DNA from: Thiobacillus sp.
Lineage (GTDB): Bacteria; Pseudomonadota; Gammaproteobacteria; Burkholderiales; Thiobacillaceae
NCBI GenBank assembly: GCA_011391285.1
Contig: JAABQU010000012.1
Location: 1 to 7,359, forward strand
DNA length: 7,359 nt
Direction of reading: 5' to 3'
Of this stretch, positions 1 to 6,870 are shown one piece after another. Numbering within the stretch: position 1 is the first letter of the stretch; each line of letters begins with the position of its first letter. The position numbers and the translations under genes were made by a program. Under the pieces are notes generated by a model. That model did no database searches, was not told the DNA's origin, and worked only from the letters and a program-made list of their open reading frames with translations.

Positions 1-720
1 GACGGTTACTTTGCCCCCGGCCTGGCCGCGCTGGCGCGCATGCTGGAGCCGCTCGCCGACATCACCGTGGTGGCGCCCGAACGCGACCGCAGCGGCGCTT
101 CCAATTCGCTCACGCTCGACCGCCCGCTGATGCTGCGCCAGGCGCCGAGCGGCTTTTATTACGTCAACGGCACGCCGACTGATTGCGTGCATCTGGCAGT
201 TACCGGCATGCTCGACCACATGCCTGACATGGTGATTTCCGGCATCAACCACGGTGCCAACATGGGCGATGACACGATTTATTCAGGCACCGTCGCCGCC
301 GCCACTGAAGGCTATCTGCTTGGGATTCCGTCGATTGCGGTATCGCTCGCCAGCCACAATGCCGAGCATTTCGATACCGCCGCGCGCGTGGTGGCCGAAC
401 TGGTGCAGCGCATCCAGAGCCGGCCGCCAACCGAGCCGATGCTTCTCAACGTCAACGTGCCCGATTGCGCGTGGGACGCACTGAAGGGCATCAGCGTGAC
501 CCGGCTGGGCAAACGCCACAAGGCCGAATCGGTGGTGAAAACCACCAACCCGCGCGGCCAGACCGTGTATTGGGTGGGTGCCGCCGGTGCCGCACAGGAC
601 GCAGGCGAGGGTACCGATTTCCATGCCGTCGCCAGCGGCCATGTCTCGATCACCCCGCTGCAGATGGATCTCACCCGCTTCAGCCAGATGGACAGTGTGA
701 ACGCATGGCTGAAACCCTGA
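1..720 (+). CDS. surE: 5'-nucleotidase SurE, N-terminus cut by the window edge
   Basis: SurE is a metal-dependent cytoplasmic phosphatase acting on nucleoside 5'- and 3'-monophosphates, linked to stationary-phase survival. The reading frame is open from base 1. The first codons read DGYFAPGL, which corresponds to the family start MRILLSNDDG..., so about eight residues including the first metal-binding Asp lie before the window. Visible family signatures are the second Asp of the NDDG motif (first codon), RSGASNS (family Ser39 region), GTPTDCV, and [12 protein letters not shown] followed by IYSGTVAAA, which holds the metal-binding Asn and the most conserved loop. The C-terminal GTDFHAV and [10 protein letters not shown] also match. 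The 239 visible residues plus about eight missing fit the usual ~250. The end overlaps the chosen pcm start by 16 bases. Identification is very secure from motif order. Confidence 0.97.
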   Translation, partial: DGYFAPGLAALARMLEPLADITVVAPERDRSGASNSLTLDRPLMLRQAPSGFYYVNGTPTDCVHLAVTGMLDHMPDMVISGINHGANMGDDTIYSGTVAAATEGYLLGIPSIAVSLASHNAEHFDTAARVVAELVQRIQSRPPTEPMLLNVNVPDCAWDALKGISVTRLGKRHKAESVVKTTNPRGQTVYWVGAAGAAQDAGEGTDFHAVASGHVSITPLQMDLTRFSQMDSVNAWLKP

Positions 721-1385
721 GTTCCCGCGCCGGCATCGGCATGACCTCGGCGCGCACACGCGGCCGCATGGTCGAGCGCCTGCGCGAGCAGGGTATCCGG
801 GACGAGACCGTGCTGTCGGCGATGGGCAGCGTACCGCGCCATCTGTTCGTCGATCAGGCGCTGGAGTCGCGCGCTTACGAGGACACCGCGCTGCCGATCG
901 GCTTCGGACAGACCATTTCCAATCCCTACATCGTCGCGCGCATGGCCGAACTGGCGCGCCACGGTGAAGCCGGACAGGGGCGCGCACTCGGCCGCGTGCT
1001 CGAAATCGGCCTGGGCTGCGGCTACCAGGCGGCGGTACTGGGCAAGTTGGCGCGCGAAGTGGTGTCGATGGAACGCATCGCCCAGTTGGTCGGCAAGACC
1101 CGTGCGCGCCTGCGCGAACTCCGGGTGAACAACGTCAAGCCCAAGCACGGCGACGGCATGCACGGTGCGAAGGATTTCGCGCCATTCGACGCCATCGTGA
1201 TCGCGGCGGCGTTCGCCGAGGTGCCGCAGGAACTCCTGCCGCAACTGGCCGATGGCGGACGTCTGGTGATGCCGCTCGGCAACGCCACGCAGACGCTGTG
1301 CGTGGTCGAGCGGCAGGGGGATGCCTACACCGAGCGCCTGCTCGAGGACGTGAAATTCGTTCCCTTGCTGCCGGGGGTGGCGTGA
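705..1385 (+). CDS. pcm: Protein-L-isoaspartate O-methyltransferase
   Basis: Pcm transfers a methyl group from S-adenosylmethionine to isoaspartyl residues in damaged proteins, starting their repair. The 226-residue product shows [10 protein letters not shown] (about 63-72, the substrate and active-site loop), the SAM-binding motif [11 protein letters not shown] (98-108), the SMER strand end with acidic Glu123, [10 protein letters not shown] (160-169) and [12 protein letters not shown] (181-192). I chose ATG 705, which overlaps surE by 16 bases and has a weak purine stretch (GGACAG) upstream. An in-frame ATG at 741 would give 214 residues, closer to E. coli Pcm at 208, but lacks a visible ribosome site. 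The glycine motif reads GLGCG where GTGSG is the form I know best; the three glycines are intact, so activity is expected. The stop codon overlaps the nlpD GTG start, implying co-translation. Confidence 0.95.
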   Translation: MAETLSSRAGIGMTSARTRGRMVERLREQGIRDETVLSAMGSVPRHLFVDQALESRAYEDTALPIGFGQTISNPYIVARMAELARHGEAGQGRALGRVLEIGLGCGYQAAVLGKLAREVVSMERIAQLVGKTRARLRELRVNNVKPKHGDGMHGAKDFAPFDAIVIAAAFAEVPQELLPQLADGGRLVMPLGNATQTLCVVERQGDAYTERLLEDVKFVPLLPGVA

Positions 1386-2290
1386 GACTTGCAGCTGTAG
1401 TGTTGATGGCGTGGGCACTGTCTGCCTGCACCGCATCGGGTCCGGCGCCGGTGAGCGACCGTTCGGCCGGGCGCGCTGGCGTCAGATCCGAGGCACCGCG
1501 TCCCGCGATGCCACAGATCGCCCCCTCCACCAACGGACTGCATGCTGTCCAGCGCGGCGATACCCTGTACGCCATTGCCTTCGCCAACGGCCTCGATTAC
1601 CGCGAGCTTGCCATCTGGAACGAACTTGAATCGGCCGACCGTATTCTGGTTGGCCAGGTGCTGCGTCTGACGCCCCCGCCGGGTGGGGTCGAAATCCGCC
1701 CGCTCGATGAAGAGCCCGCGCCCCGCGCGCGCGCGCTGGCCGAGCCACCCGTGCTGCGCGAACCGCAGGCCATACTGCTGCCGTATTCCGAAGCCAACTG
1801 GGCGCAGGTGTCGAGTGTCCGCCCGGCACCTGCGGTGGTCCCCGTGCCGGCACCCGCTCCGGCCAGCCCGACACCGGCTGCGGTGGCGACTCCGGCGACC
1901 GAACCAGCTGCCAATCAGGCGGCCGACAGCTGGCTGTGGCCGGCCGACGGCACGCTGATCGGGCGTTTTGGCGCTGCGGGCGGTAAGGGCATTGACATCG
2001 CCGGGCAGCGCAATGCGCCGGTGAAAGCAGTGGCGCCCGGCAAGGTGGTGTACAGCGGCAGTGGCCTGCGTGGCTACGGCAGGCTGCTCATCGTCAAGCA
2101 TGCGGGCGAATACCTGTCGGCCTACGCGCACAACGAAACGATCCTGGTGAAGGAAGGCGAGACGGTGACTGCCGGGCAGCGGATCGCCCTTATGGGAGAC
2201 AGCGATGCCGACCGGGTCAAACTGCATTTCGAAATCCGCCGTTACGGCAAGCCGCTCGATCCCCTGAACTATCTGCCGGAGCGCTCATGA
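1382..2290 (+). CDS. nlpD: NlpD-type lipoprotein with LysM and degenerate M23 (LytM) domain
   Basis: NlpD is an outer-membrane lipoprotein that activates the amidase AmiC for septal peptidoglycan splitting. I chose GTG 1382 because it overlaps the pcm stop and gives a compact lipoprotein signal ending in the lipobox LSAC, with lipidated Cys16; a G-rich stretch lies just upstream. The 302-residue product then has a LysM domain (about 52-97, beginning [14 protein letters not shown]), a Pro/Ala-rich linker (about 146-180), and a C-terminal M23 domain (about 186-297) with [28 protein letters not shown] and [20 protein letters not shown]. In catalytic M23 enzymes the first zinc ligand is the His of HxGxD; here that position is Gly201. 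The first His of HLHFE is Lys280, while Asp205, His250 and His282 remain. This loss is typical of NlpD/EnvC-like activators, so the domain is probably non-hydrolytic. Its last bases overlap rpoS. Confidence 0.95.
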   Translation: MRLAAVVLMAWALSACTASGPAPVSDRSAGRAGVRSEAPRPAMPQIAPSTNGLHAVQRGDTLYAIAFANGLDYRELAIWNELESADRILVGQVLRLTPPPGGVEIRPLDEEPAPRARALAEPPVLREPQAILLPYSEANWAQVSSVRPAPAVVPVPAPAPASPTPAAVATPATEPAANQAADSWLWPADGTLIGRFGAAGGKGIDIAGQRNAPVKAVAPGKVVYSGSGLRGYGRLLIVKHAGEYLSAYAHNETILVKEGETVTAGQRIALMGDSDADRVKLHFEIRRYGKPLDPLNYLPERS

Positions 2291-3231
2291 GTCCAGACCC
2301 CCGCGATGAATCGGATGACCTGCCGCCTGAGGACGCTGATACGGAGCAGTCGGCGATCGCGGACAGCAACGAGGAACTGGCTTCAGCCATCCTCGACGAG
2401 CCGCAGGTCGATGTCACCCAGTTGTACCTCAACGAAATCGGCCAGGCCCCGCTGCTGAACCCCGAGGAGGAAGTCGCGCTGGCGCGCCGCACCGTGCAGG
2501 GCGATTTTGAGGCGCGCCAGATCATGATCGAGCGCAACCTGCGGCTGGTTGTCAACATCGCCAAGCACTATGCCAATCGCGGGCTGACGCTGCTCGACCT
2601 GGTGGAGGAAGGCAATCTTGGCCTGATCCACGCGCTGGAAAAATTCGACCCCGAGCGCGGCTTCCGTTTTTCGACCTACGCGACCTGGTGGATCCGCCAG
2701 AACATCGAGCGCGCGATCATGAACCAGTCGCGCACCATCCGGCTGCCGGTCCATGTCATCAAGGAACTCAACATCTACCTGCGTGCCAGGCGCCATCTGG
2801 AAACCCACGGCGTCACCGATGCCAGCACCGAGGACATCGCCGCGCTGACCTGCCATCCGATCGAGGATGTGCGCCGCATCATGCAGCTGAACGAGAGGGT
2901 CGCCTCGCTCGATGCGCCGCTCGACGTCGACCCCACGCTGTCGCTGGGCGAGGCCATCGCCGACGAAAACGCGCATCTGCCGGATGAAATGCTGCAGCTC
3001 GAGGAAATCGAACACCACGTCCACGAGTGGCTGACCCAGCTCAACGGCAAGCAACGCTGGGTGATCGAGCGTCGTTTCGGCCTGAATGGATGCGAAGCCT
3101 GCACGCTGGAAGACCTGGCCCTCGAGCTTGAGGTGACGCGCGAACGCGTGCGGCAGATCCAGATGGAATCCCTGCGCATCCTGAGGCAGATGCTGCGGCG
3201 GCGGGGCATTTCCAAGGATGAACTGTTCTGA
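2287..3231 (+). CDS. rpoS: RNA polymerase sigma factor RpoS (sigma-38)
   Basis: RpoS directs RNA polymerase to general stress and stationary-phase promoters. The 314-residue product begins with an acidic, probably flexible segment (1-42). Region 1.2 follows (43-75, DVTQLYLNEIGQAPLL), then region 2 (76-146) with LLDLVEEGNLGLIHA, FDPERGFRFSTYATWWIRQ and IERAIMNQ. Region 3 starts near TIRLPVHVIKELNIYLR, and region 4 (about 245-308) has the helix-turn-helix with LEVTRERVRQIQMESL. EEGNLGLI and the short acidic N-terminus favour RpoS over RpoD, which is much longer, and over RpoH, as does position after nlpD. Lys159 in VIKEL matches the lysine implicated in RssB recognition and promoter preference in E. 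coli (Lys173 there). ATG 2287 shares ATGA with the nlpD stop and has GGAG five bases upstream. In enterobacteria the main rpoS promoter lies inside nlpD; I found no convincing promoter there. Confidence 0.96.
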   Translation: MSPDPRDESDDLPPEDADTEQSAIADSNEELASAILDEPQVDVTQLYLNEIGQAPLLNPEEEVALARRTVQGDFEARQIMIERNLRLVVNIAKHYANRGLTLLDLVEEGNLGLIHALEKFDPERGFRFSTYATWWIRQNIERAIMNQSRTIRLPVHVIKELNIYLRARRHLETHGVTDASTEDIAALTCHPIEDVRRIMQLNERVASLDAPLDVDPTLSLGEAIADENAHLPDEMLQLEEIEHHVHEWLTQLNGKQRWVIERRFGLNGCEACTLEDLALELEVTRERVRQIQMESLRILRQMLRRRGISKDELF

Positions 3232-3253
3232 CCATCAAGCGGCAGCGCGTGCA

Positions 3254-3910
3254 ATGATCGCCTGGTCGCAGATCGACACCGTCTTCCTCGACATGGACGG
3301 CACCCTGCTCGATCTCCATTTCGACAATCATTTCTGGCTCGAGCACATGCCGCGTCGCTATGCCGAATACCACGGCCTCGCACCGGAGGTGGCGCATGCG
3401 CATCTCACCGCGCATTACGCGCGCCACAGCGGCACGCTCAACTGGTATTGCCTGGATTTCTGGAGCAGCGAACTCGCGCTCGACATCCTGCAGTTGAAGG
3501 AAGAGGTCGCCCACCTGATCGCGGTGCGCCCCGACGTACCGGCCTTCCTGCGGGCGATGCGCGCGTCGGGGCGTCGCGTGGTGATGGTGACCAACGCGCA
3601 TCCCCGGAGCCTTGACCTGAAAATGCGCGAAACCCGCATCGATGTCTATTTCGATGCGCTGATCTCGTCGCACCAGGTCGGCCTGCCCAAGGAGCATCCG
3701 GATTTCTGGCAGGGGCTGCAGACGATCGAGCCTTTCGACAGACAGCGCACCCTGTTTGTCGACGACAGTCTGCCGGTGCTGAAGAGTGCCCAGGCTTATG
3801 GCATTGCGCACCTGCTGGCGGTGTGCAATCCGGATTCAAAACAGCCGCACAAGGACTGCGGGGAGTTTATGGCGATTACGAGTTTTGAAGGGGTGATGCC
3901 GGACGTGTGA
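3254..3910 (+). CDS. yrfG: HAD-family hydrolase, probable GMP/IMP nucleotidase (YrfG-like)
   Basis: A haloacid-dehalogenase-fold phosphatase of 218 residues. HAD motif I is FLDMDGTLLD (11-20; nucleophile Asp13, acid/base Asp15), motif II is VTNAHP (112-117, Thr113), motif III Lys is in GLPKEH (Lys146), and motif IV is LFVDDS (167-172). The helical cap between motifs I and II contains FDNHFW and LNWYCLDFW. Together with TNAHP and a late NPDS, these match my recollection of E. coli YrfG (222 residues), which dephosphorylates GMP and IMP. ATG 3254 gives a product starting MIAWSQIDTVFLDMDG, in register with YrfG. An in-frame ATG at 3218 overlaps the rpoS end but adds non-homologous residues and has no properly spaced ribosome site; neither start has a strong one. 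It lies 22 bases after rpoS with no terminator between, so it is probably co-transcribed. HAD fold is certain; substrate is inferred. Confidence 0.8.
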   Translation: MIAWSQIDTVFLDMDGTLLDLHFDNHFWLEHMPRRYAEYHGLAPEVAHAHLTAHYARHSGTLNWYCLDFWSSELALDILQLKEEVAHLIAVRPDVPAFLRAMRASGRRVVMVTNAHPRSLDLKMRETRIDVYFDALISSHQVGLPKEHPDFWQGLQTIEPFDRQRTLFVDDSLPVLKSAQAYGIAHLLAVCNPDSKQPHKDCGEFMAITSFEGVMPDV

Positions 3911-3976
3911 GCCGCTCGCTGTAGCTGAAGCGTTCGCAGGACTATTGACCGTTGGCCGGGGGTAGCCCGGCGGCAA

Positions 3977-4008
3977 GTTACTTTCTTTGTCTCGCCAAAG
4001 AAAGTAAC
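3977..4008. repeat. Short perfect palindrome in the left copy
   Basis: GTTACTTTCTTTG (3977-3989) is perfectly complementary to CAAAGAAAGTAAC (3996-4008) across a six-base loop TCTCGC. It lies 66 bases after the yrfG stop. The stem is A/T-rich apart from its ends and no T-run follows, so it is not a textbook intrinsic terminator, although it could stall or protect transcript ends. Confidence 0.85.
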
Positions 4009-4040
4009 CAAAGAAAGGCGACCCCGACAGTCCCGAATTC

Positions 4041-4166
4041 CCGAAGATCAAGCGCGTCGGGTGGGCGGCAAAGAACTCGCCCCGCCTTCGATGTTTTTAA
4101 TTGGATTTTTGTGGGCGGGGCTCAGACACCTTTGCCGCTGATCCACCCGCCGCGTTTGATCTTCGG
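4041..4166. repeat. Long nested hairpin in the left copy
   Basis: Outer stem: 4041-4056 (CCGAAGATCAAGCGCG) pairs with 4151-4166 with one G-T wobble. After one mismatch, 4058-4064 pairs with 4143-4149. A four-base bulge (4139-4142) follows, then GCGGCAAAG (4065-4073) pairs with CTTTGCCGC (4130-4138). After an internal loop, GCCCCGCC (4079-4086) pairs with GGCGGGGC (4114-4121). The terminal loop is A/T-rich (4087-4113). The fold was read by eye; no energy was computed. Confidence 0.85.
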
Positions 4167-4198
4167 CGGGTCTGTAAGGGGATGAACGTCAAAACCAG

Positions 4199-4280
4199 GG
4201 CGGGGATGACGGGACGGTTTGTGTACTTGGGTGAACTGCGAAGCACTCGATCCGGTTCGCGACGGTTGCTCATCGTCAAA
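4199..4280. other. Spacer between the two inverted copies, no recognisable content
   Basis: These 82 bases are the only part of the element without a partner in the other copy. I see no gene, promoter, attachment site or transposon end. They begin with GGCGGGGATGACGGGACGG and end in CATCGTCAAA. They could be original host sequence between two insertions or an intrinsic centre of the element. Confidence 0.6.
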
Positions 4281-4312
4281 CTGGTTTTGATTTTTAGCCC
4301 CTCTCAGTCCCG

Positions 4313-4431
4313 CCGGAAATCGAGCCTGCCGGGTGGATCAGCGGCAAAGGTGTCTGAGCCCCGCTTACCTTCGAAATACAAACAAAGCGGGGCGAGTTCT
4401 TTGCCGCCCGTCCGGCAGGCTCGATTTCCGG
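4313..4431. repeat. Long nested hairpin in the right copy
   Basis: A perfect 20-base outer stem, 4313-4332 with 4412-4431, encloses GCGGCAAAG (4341-4349) paired with CTTTGCCGC (4399-4407) and GCCCCGCTT (4358-4366) paired with AAGCGGGGC (4385-4393). The loop is A/T-rich. The inner stems are shared with the left hairpin, but the outer stem sequence differs while staying fully paired. Confidence 0.88.
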
Positions 4432-4465
4432 GGTTTCGGGGATGAGCGGGGTTGCTTTTTCTTTG

Positions 4466-4499
4466 GTTACTTTCTTTTGGCGAGACAAAAGAAAGTGAC
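4466..4499. repeat. Short palindrome in the right copy
   Basis: GTTACTTTCTTTTG (4466-4479) pairs with CAAAAGAAAGTGAC (4486-4499) across a six-base loop GCGAGA. It is one base longer per arm than the left counterpart and has a single T/G mismatch, which would be a G-U wobble in plus-strand RNA. Confidence 0.83.
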
Positions 4500-4583
4500 T
4501 AGCCGCCGGGCTACCCCCGGCCAACGGCCATTAGTCCTGCGAAAGCACCAACTACTCAGTGGTGTTCCGTGCCTAAGCTCAAA

Positions 4584-4614
4584 CTGGATTGCTTCGCTTC
4601 GCTCGCAACGACGG
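4584..4614. repeat. Short repeat-like intergenic sequence just past the bcp stop
   Basis: The segment reads TGGATTGCTTCGCTTCGC followed by TCGCAACGACGG. I recall nearly identical strings (GATTGCTTCGC... with TCGCAATGACGG) scattered between genes in many bacterial genomes, often misread as short proteins. Only one copy is in this window, so repeat status rests on memory. It contains the local tandem GCTTC GCTTC GCTC and lies downstream of bcp in the minus-strand direction. Confidence 0.45.
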
Positions 4615-4627
4615 CGGGGCGGCGTGC

Positions 4628-5083
4628 TTACAGCCCCTGCACAAACCCCAACACCTCCGCCGCATGCCCCGGCGCCCGCAGCCCGCGCCAGCTCTTCACC
4701 AGTTTCCCGTTCACATCAAACACAAACGTGCTGCGCTCGATGCCGCGCACCTGTTTGCCGTACATGTTTTTCAGTTTCATCACCTTGAACAATTCGCAGG
4801 CGGTTTCGTCGGTATCGGACAACAGCTCGAACGGGAAGCTGAACTTGGCCTTGAAGCCTTCATGCGACTTCAGACTGTCGCGCGAGACGCCGACGACGAG
4901 GGTGTTGGCCTTGTTGAAGTCTGCATGCAGGTCGCGAAATTCCTGGCCCTCAAGGGTGCAGCCGGGAGTGTTGTCCTTGGGGTAGAAAAAAACGACGACA
5001 TTCTTGCCGCGATGCTCGTACAGTTTGAAGGGTGCATCGCCGGTGGAGGGCAGTTCGAAATCGGTGATGACGGGGTCGCTCAT
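4628..5083 (-). CDS. bcp: Thioredoxin-dependent peroxiredoxin Bcp (PrxQ family)
   Basis: A cytoplasmic thiol peroxidase of the Bcp/PrxQ class that reduces hydrogen and organic peroxides. The 151-residue product has the thioredoxin-like fold with VVVFFYPKDNTPGCT (29-43), where Cys42 is the peroxidatic cysteine, then VVGVSRDS, FPFELLSDTD, a partner region near MYGKQVRGIERSTFVFD, and conserved Arg117. E. coli Bcp has a second cysteine five residues after the peroxidatic one; here that position is Gln47. The only other cysteine, Cys96, aligns with the E. coli Cys99 that is not the resolving residue, so a 1-Cys mechanism is likely, as I recall for Burkholderia cenocepacia Bcp. AAGGAAAG lies seven bases before the ATG. 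It is last in the trxB-smr-bcp set, 27 bases after smr, which fits electron supply through thioredoxin. Confidence 0.93.
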   Translation of the reverse strand: MSDPVITDFELPSTGDAPFKLYEHRGKNVVVFFYPKDNTPGCTLEGQEFRDLHADFNKANTLVVGVSRDSLKSHEGFKAKFSFPFELLSDTDETACELFKVMKLKNMYGKQVRGIERSTFVFDVNGKLVKSWRGLRAPGHAAEVLGFVQGL

Positions 5084-5110
5084 GGGGTGGCTTTCCTTGC
5101 AGGGCTTGAT

Positions 5111-5773
5111 TTAACGAGTGGAGGATTTCAACAGTACGATGACGGCGCCGGCGCCGCCGTCGACGGTGCGCGCCTGGCAGAACGCAAGCACATCCTCGCG
5201 TTGCATCAGCCAGTGACGTACCTTGTTTTTCAGCACCGGCAGGCGGTTTTTCGAGCCGTGGCCCTTGCCGTGGATGATGCGCACGCAGCGTCGGTCCTGG
5301 AGCATGCAGCGGTTGAGGAAGGCCGCCAGCGCGATGCGTGCTTCGTCTCCGGTGTGGCCGTGCAGGTCGAGTTCGCCTTGGAGGACCCAGCCGCCGCGCC
5401 GCAGTTTTCTCAATGCTGCAGTGGGCACGCCCGGTCGAGAGAAGAACAGTTCCTCGCCGGTGGAGACAGCGGCTTCCCAGTCCCACGGGTCGGACAGGGC
5501 ATCGACCAGGACCTGTTCTTCGTCGGCCCGTCTTTGATGGGCGATGGGTCTGGGACGCGGACGTGCGATCTCCGCACGATCGGAAGGGGGCAGGGGGACG
5601 GCGTCGGCGACGGCGCGACGAAACAGCATGGGGCCATCGGCCGGGGCAGTGGGTTTATGTGGCGCCTGGTGAAGCGAGGCCGGCGCCGCGGCCTGCTCGC
5701 GAAGCGCGCGGCGCATTCGTGCCAGCGCCTCGAACGAGGCGGGCGCAAGTGCACTGTTGCGGGCACGCTTCAT
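5111..5773 (-). CDS. Smr-domain protein, putative endonuclease related to SmrA/SmrB
   Basis: A 220-residue protein whose C-terminal part (about 134-215) is an Smr domain: ELDLHGHT (134-141, with the Asp136-x-His138 motif), RIIHGKGHGS (165-174), LPVLKNKVRHWL (178-189) and GGAGAVIVLL (206-215). The N-terminal ~80 residues are Arg/Pro/Ala-rich and probably flexible. A middle segment with LFFSRPGVPTAALRKLRRGG (109-128) resembles other betaproteobacterial members. Smr domains occur at the C-terminus of MutS2 and in stand-alone nucleases; E. coli SmrB cuts mRNA at collided ribosomes through its DxH motif. Such genes are sometimes labelled DNA mismatch repair proteins, which I would not adopt because there is no MutS domain. 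AGGTGAT sits five bases before the ATG. It lies 29 bases after trxB and 27 before bcp. Domain identity is secure; substrate is inferred. Confidence 0.88.
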   Translation of the reverse strand: MKRARNSALAPASFEALARMRRALREQAAAPASLHQAPHKPTAPADGPMLFRRAVADAVPLPPSDRAEIARPRPRPIAHQRRADEEQVLVDALSDPWDWEAAVSTGEELFFSRPGVPTAALRKLRRGGWVLQGELDLHGHTGDEARIALAAFLNRCMLQDRRCVRIIHGKGHGSKNRLPVLKNKVRHWLMQREDVLAFCQARTVDGGAGAVIVLLKSSTR

Positions 5774-5802
5774 CCCGCATCACCTGGCTGAACCGACTCC
5801 GC

Positions 5803-6789
<987 letters not shown>

Positions 6790-6791
6790 CT

Positions 6792-6797
6792 ATTCTA
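6792..6797 (-). promoter_or_regulatory. Candidate -10 element for the trxB-smr-bcp operon
   Basis: On the minus strand this reads TAGAAT, five of six matches to TATAAT, 32 bases before the trxB ATG, implying a leader of about 25 bases. A weak -35 candidate, TGGAAA (6817-6822 on the minus strand), is 19 bases upstream, which is longer than ideal. It is the best candidate in the gap but remains a prediction. Confidence 0.4.
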
Positions 6798-6836
6798 ACC
6801 AAACTTGGCGGCAGCGTTTCCATGTCGTCGACCCGG

Positions 6837-6842
6837 TATAAT
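6837..6842 (+). promoter_or_regulatory. Candidate -10 element for ftsK
   Basis: A perfect TATAAT hexamer 28 bases before the ftsK ATG, in otherwise GC-rich sequence. Transcription would start near 6849, leaving a leader of about 22 bases. No good -35 hexamer lies 16-18 bases upstream, and there is no TG extension, so an activator or a weak promoter would be needed if it is used. Confidence 0.5.
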
Positions 6843-6870
6843 TCACCGCACTTTTGCTTGTTACCTTCCC

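Larger units (their letters stand above)
3930..4198 (+). repeat. Left copy of the inverted unit
   Basis: In order from the outer end: a GC-rich block containing CCGGGGGTAGCCCGG, a short palindrome at 3977-4008, a purine-rich run ending near 4017, and a long hairpin at 4041-4166. A tail with GGGGATGAACGTC then leads into TCAAAACCAG. The unit starts about 20 bases after the yrfG stop. The exact outer boundary is uncertain by a few bases because similarity fades rather than ending sharply. I see no target-site duplication. Confidence 0.88.
3930..4546. repeat. Large composite inverted repeat in the convergent yrfG/bcp gap
   Basis: This gene-free stretch is two diverged copies of one ~270-base unit in opposite orientation around an 82-base spacer. 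Three perfect inverted blocks show it: 3949-3974 with 4502-4527 (26 bases), 4063-4085 with 4387-4409 (23 bases) and 4115-4149 with 4330-4364 (35 bases). Diverged but alignable sequence lies between them. The outer ends (TTCGCAGGACT on the left, its complement on the right) and inner ends (TCAAAACCAG at 4189-4198, complement at 4281-4290) also pair. It separates convergent genes, so transcripts from either side would enter it. No transposase or credible reading frame is present. I recall similar sequence around AAAGAAAGTAACCAAAGAAA as intergenic repeats in beta- and gammaproteobacterial genomes, but could not check this. Structure is directly visible; mobility and function are inferred. Confidence 0.93.
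4281..4546 (-). repeat. Right copy of the inverted unit
   Basis: Reverse-complement partner of the left copy with the same internal order: inner tail CTGGTTTTGA, long hairpin at 4313-4431, palindrome at 4466-4499, then the GC-rich outer block at 4502-4527. Small length differences (an extra A/T in the palindrome and a different hairpin loop) show that the copies have drifted or had separate histories, and were not duplicated just recently. Confidence 0.88.

Noticed and set aside
1992..1997. Perfect TTGACA hexamer inside nlpD, considered as a -35 for rpoS
   Set aside because: No -10-like hexamer occurs 15-19 bases downstream (sequence there is GC-rich), and the bases encode the conserved GIDIA motif of NlpD.
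283..2227. Long minus-strand open frames across surE, pcm and nlpD (for example 312-1436 and 1325-2227)
   Set aside because: Antisense shadows of recognised genes, with His/Arg/Ala-rich low-information peptides and no family motifs.
3952..4524. Several open frames of 60-150 codons across the inverted repeat on both strands, including products with ...KKVTKEKATP... or ...ESNQRKATP...
   Set aside because: The peptides simply translate the repeated DNA; they appear in both orientations, lack ribosome sites, and the structure explains the sequence better. Such frames are commonly misannotated as hypothetical proteins.
3930..4546. CRISPR array or insertion sequence in the convergent gap
   Set aside because: There are only two long inverted copies, not regularly spaced direct repeats, and no transposase frame or clear target duplication was found.
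4546..4564. Weak hairpin CACCA...TGGTG as a terminator for bcp on the minus strand or for read-through on the plus strand
   Set aside because: Only about five base pairs around a nine-base loop, with no proper T-run on either side.
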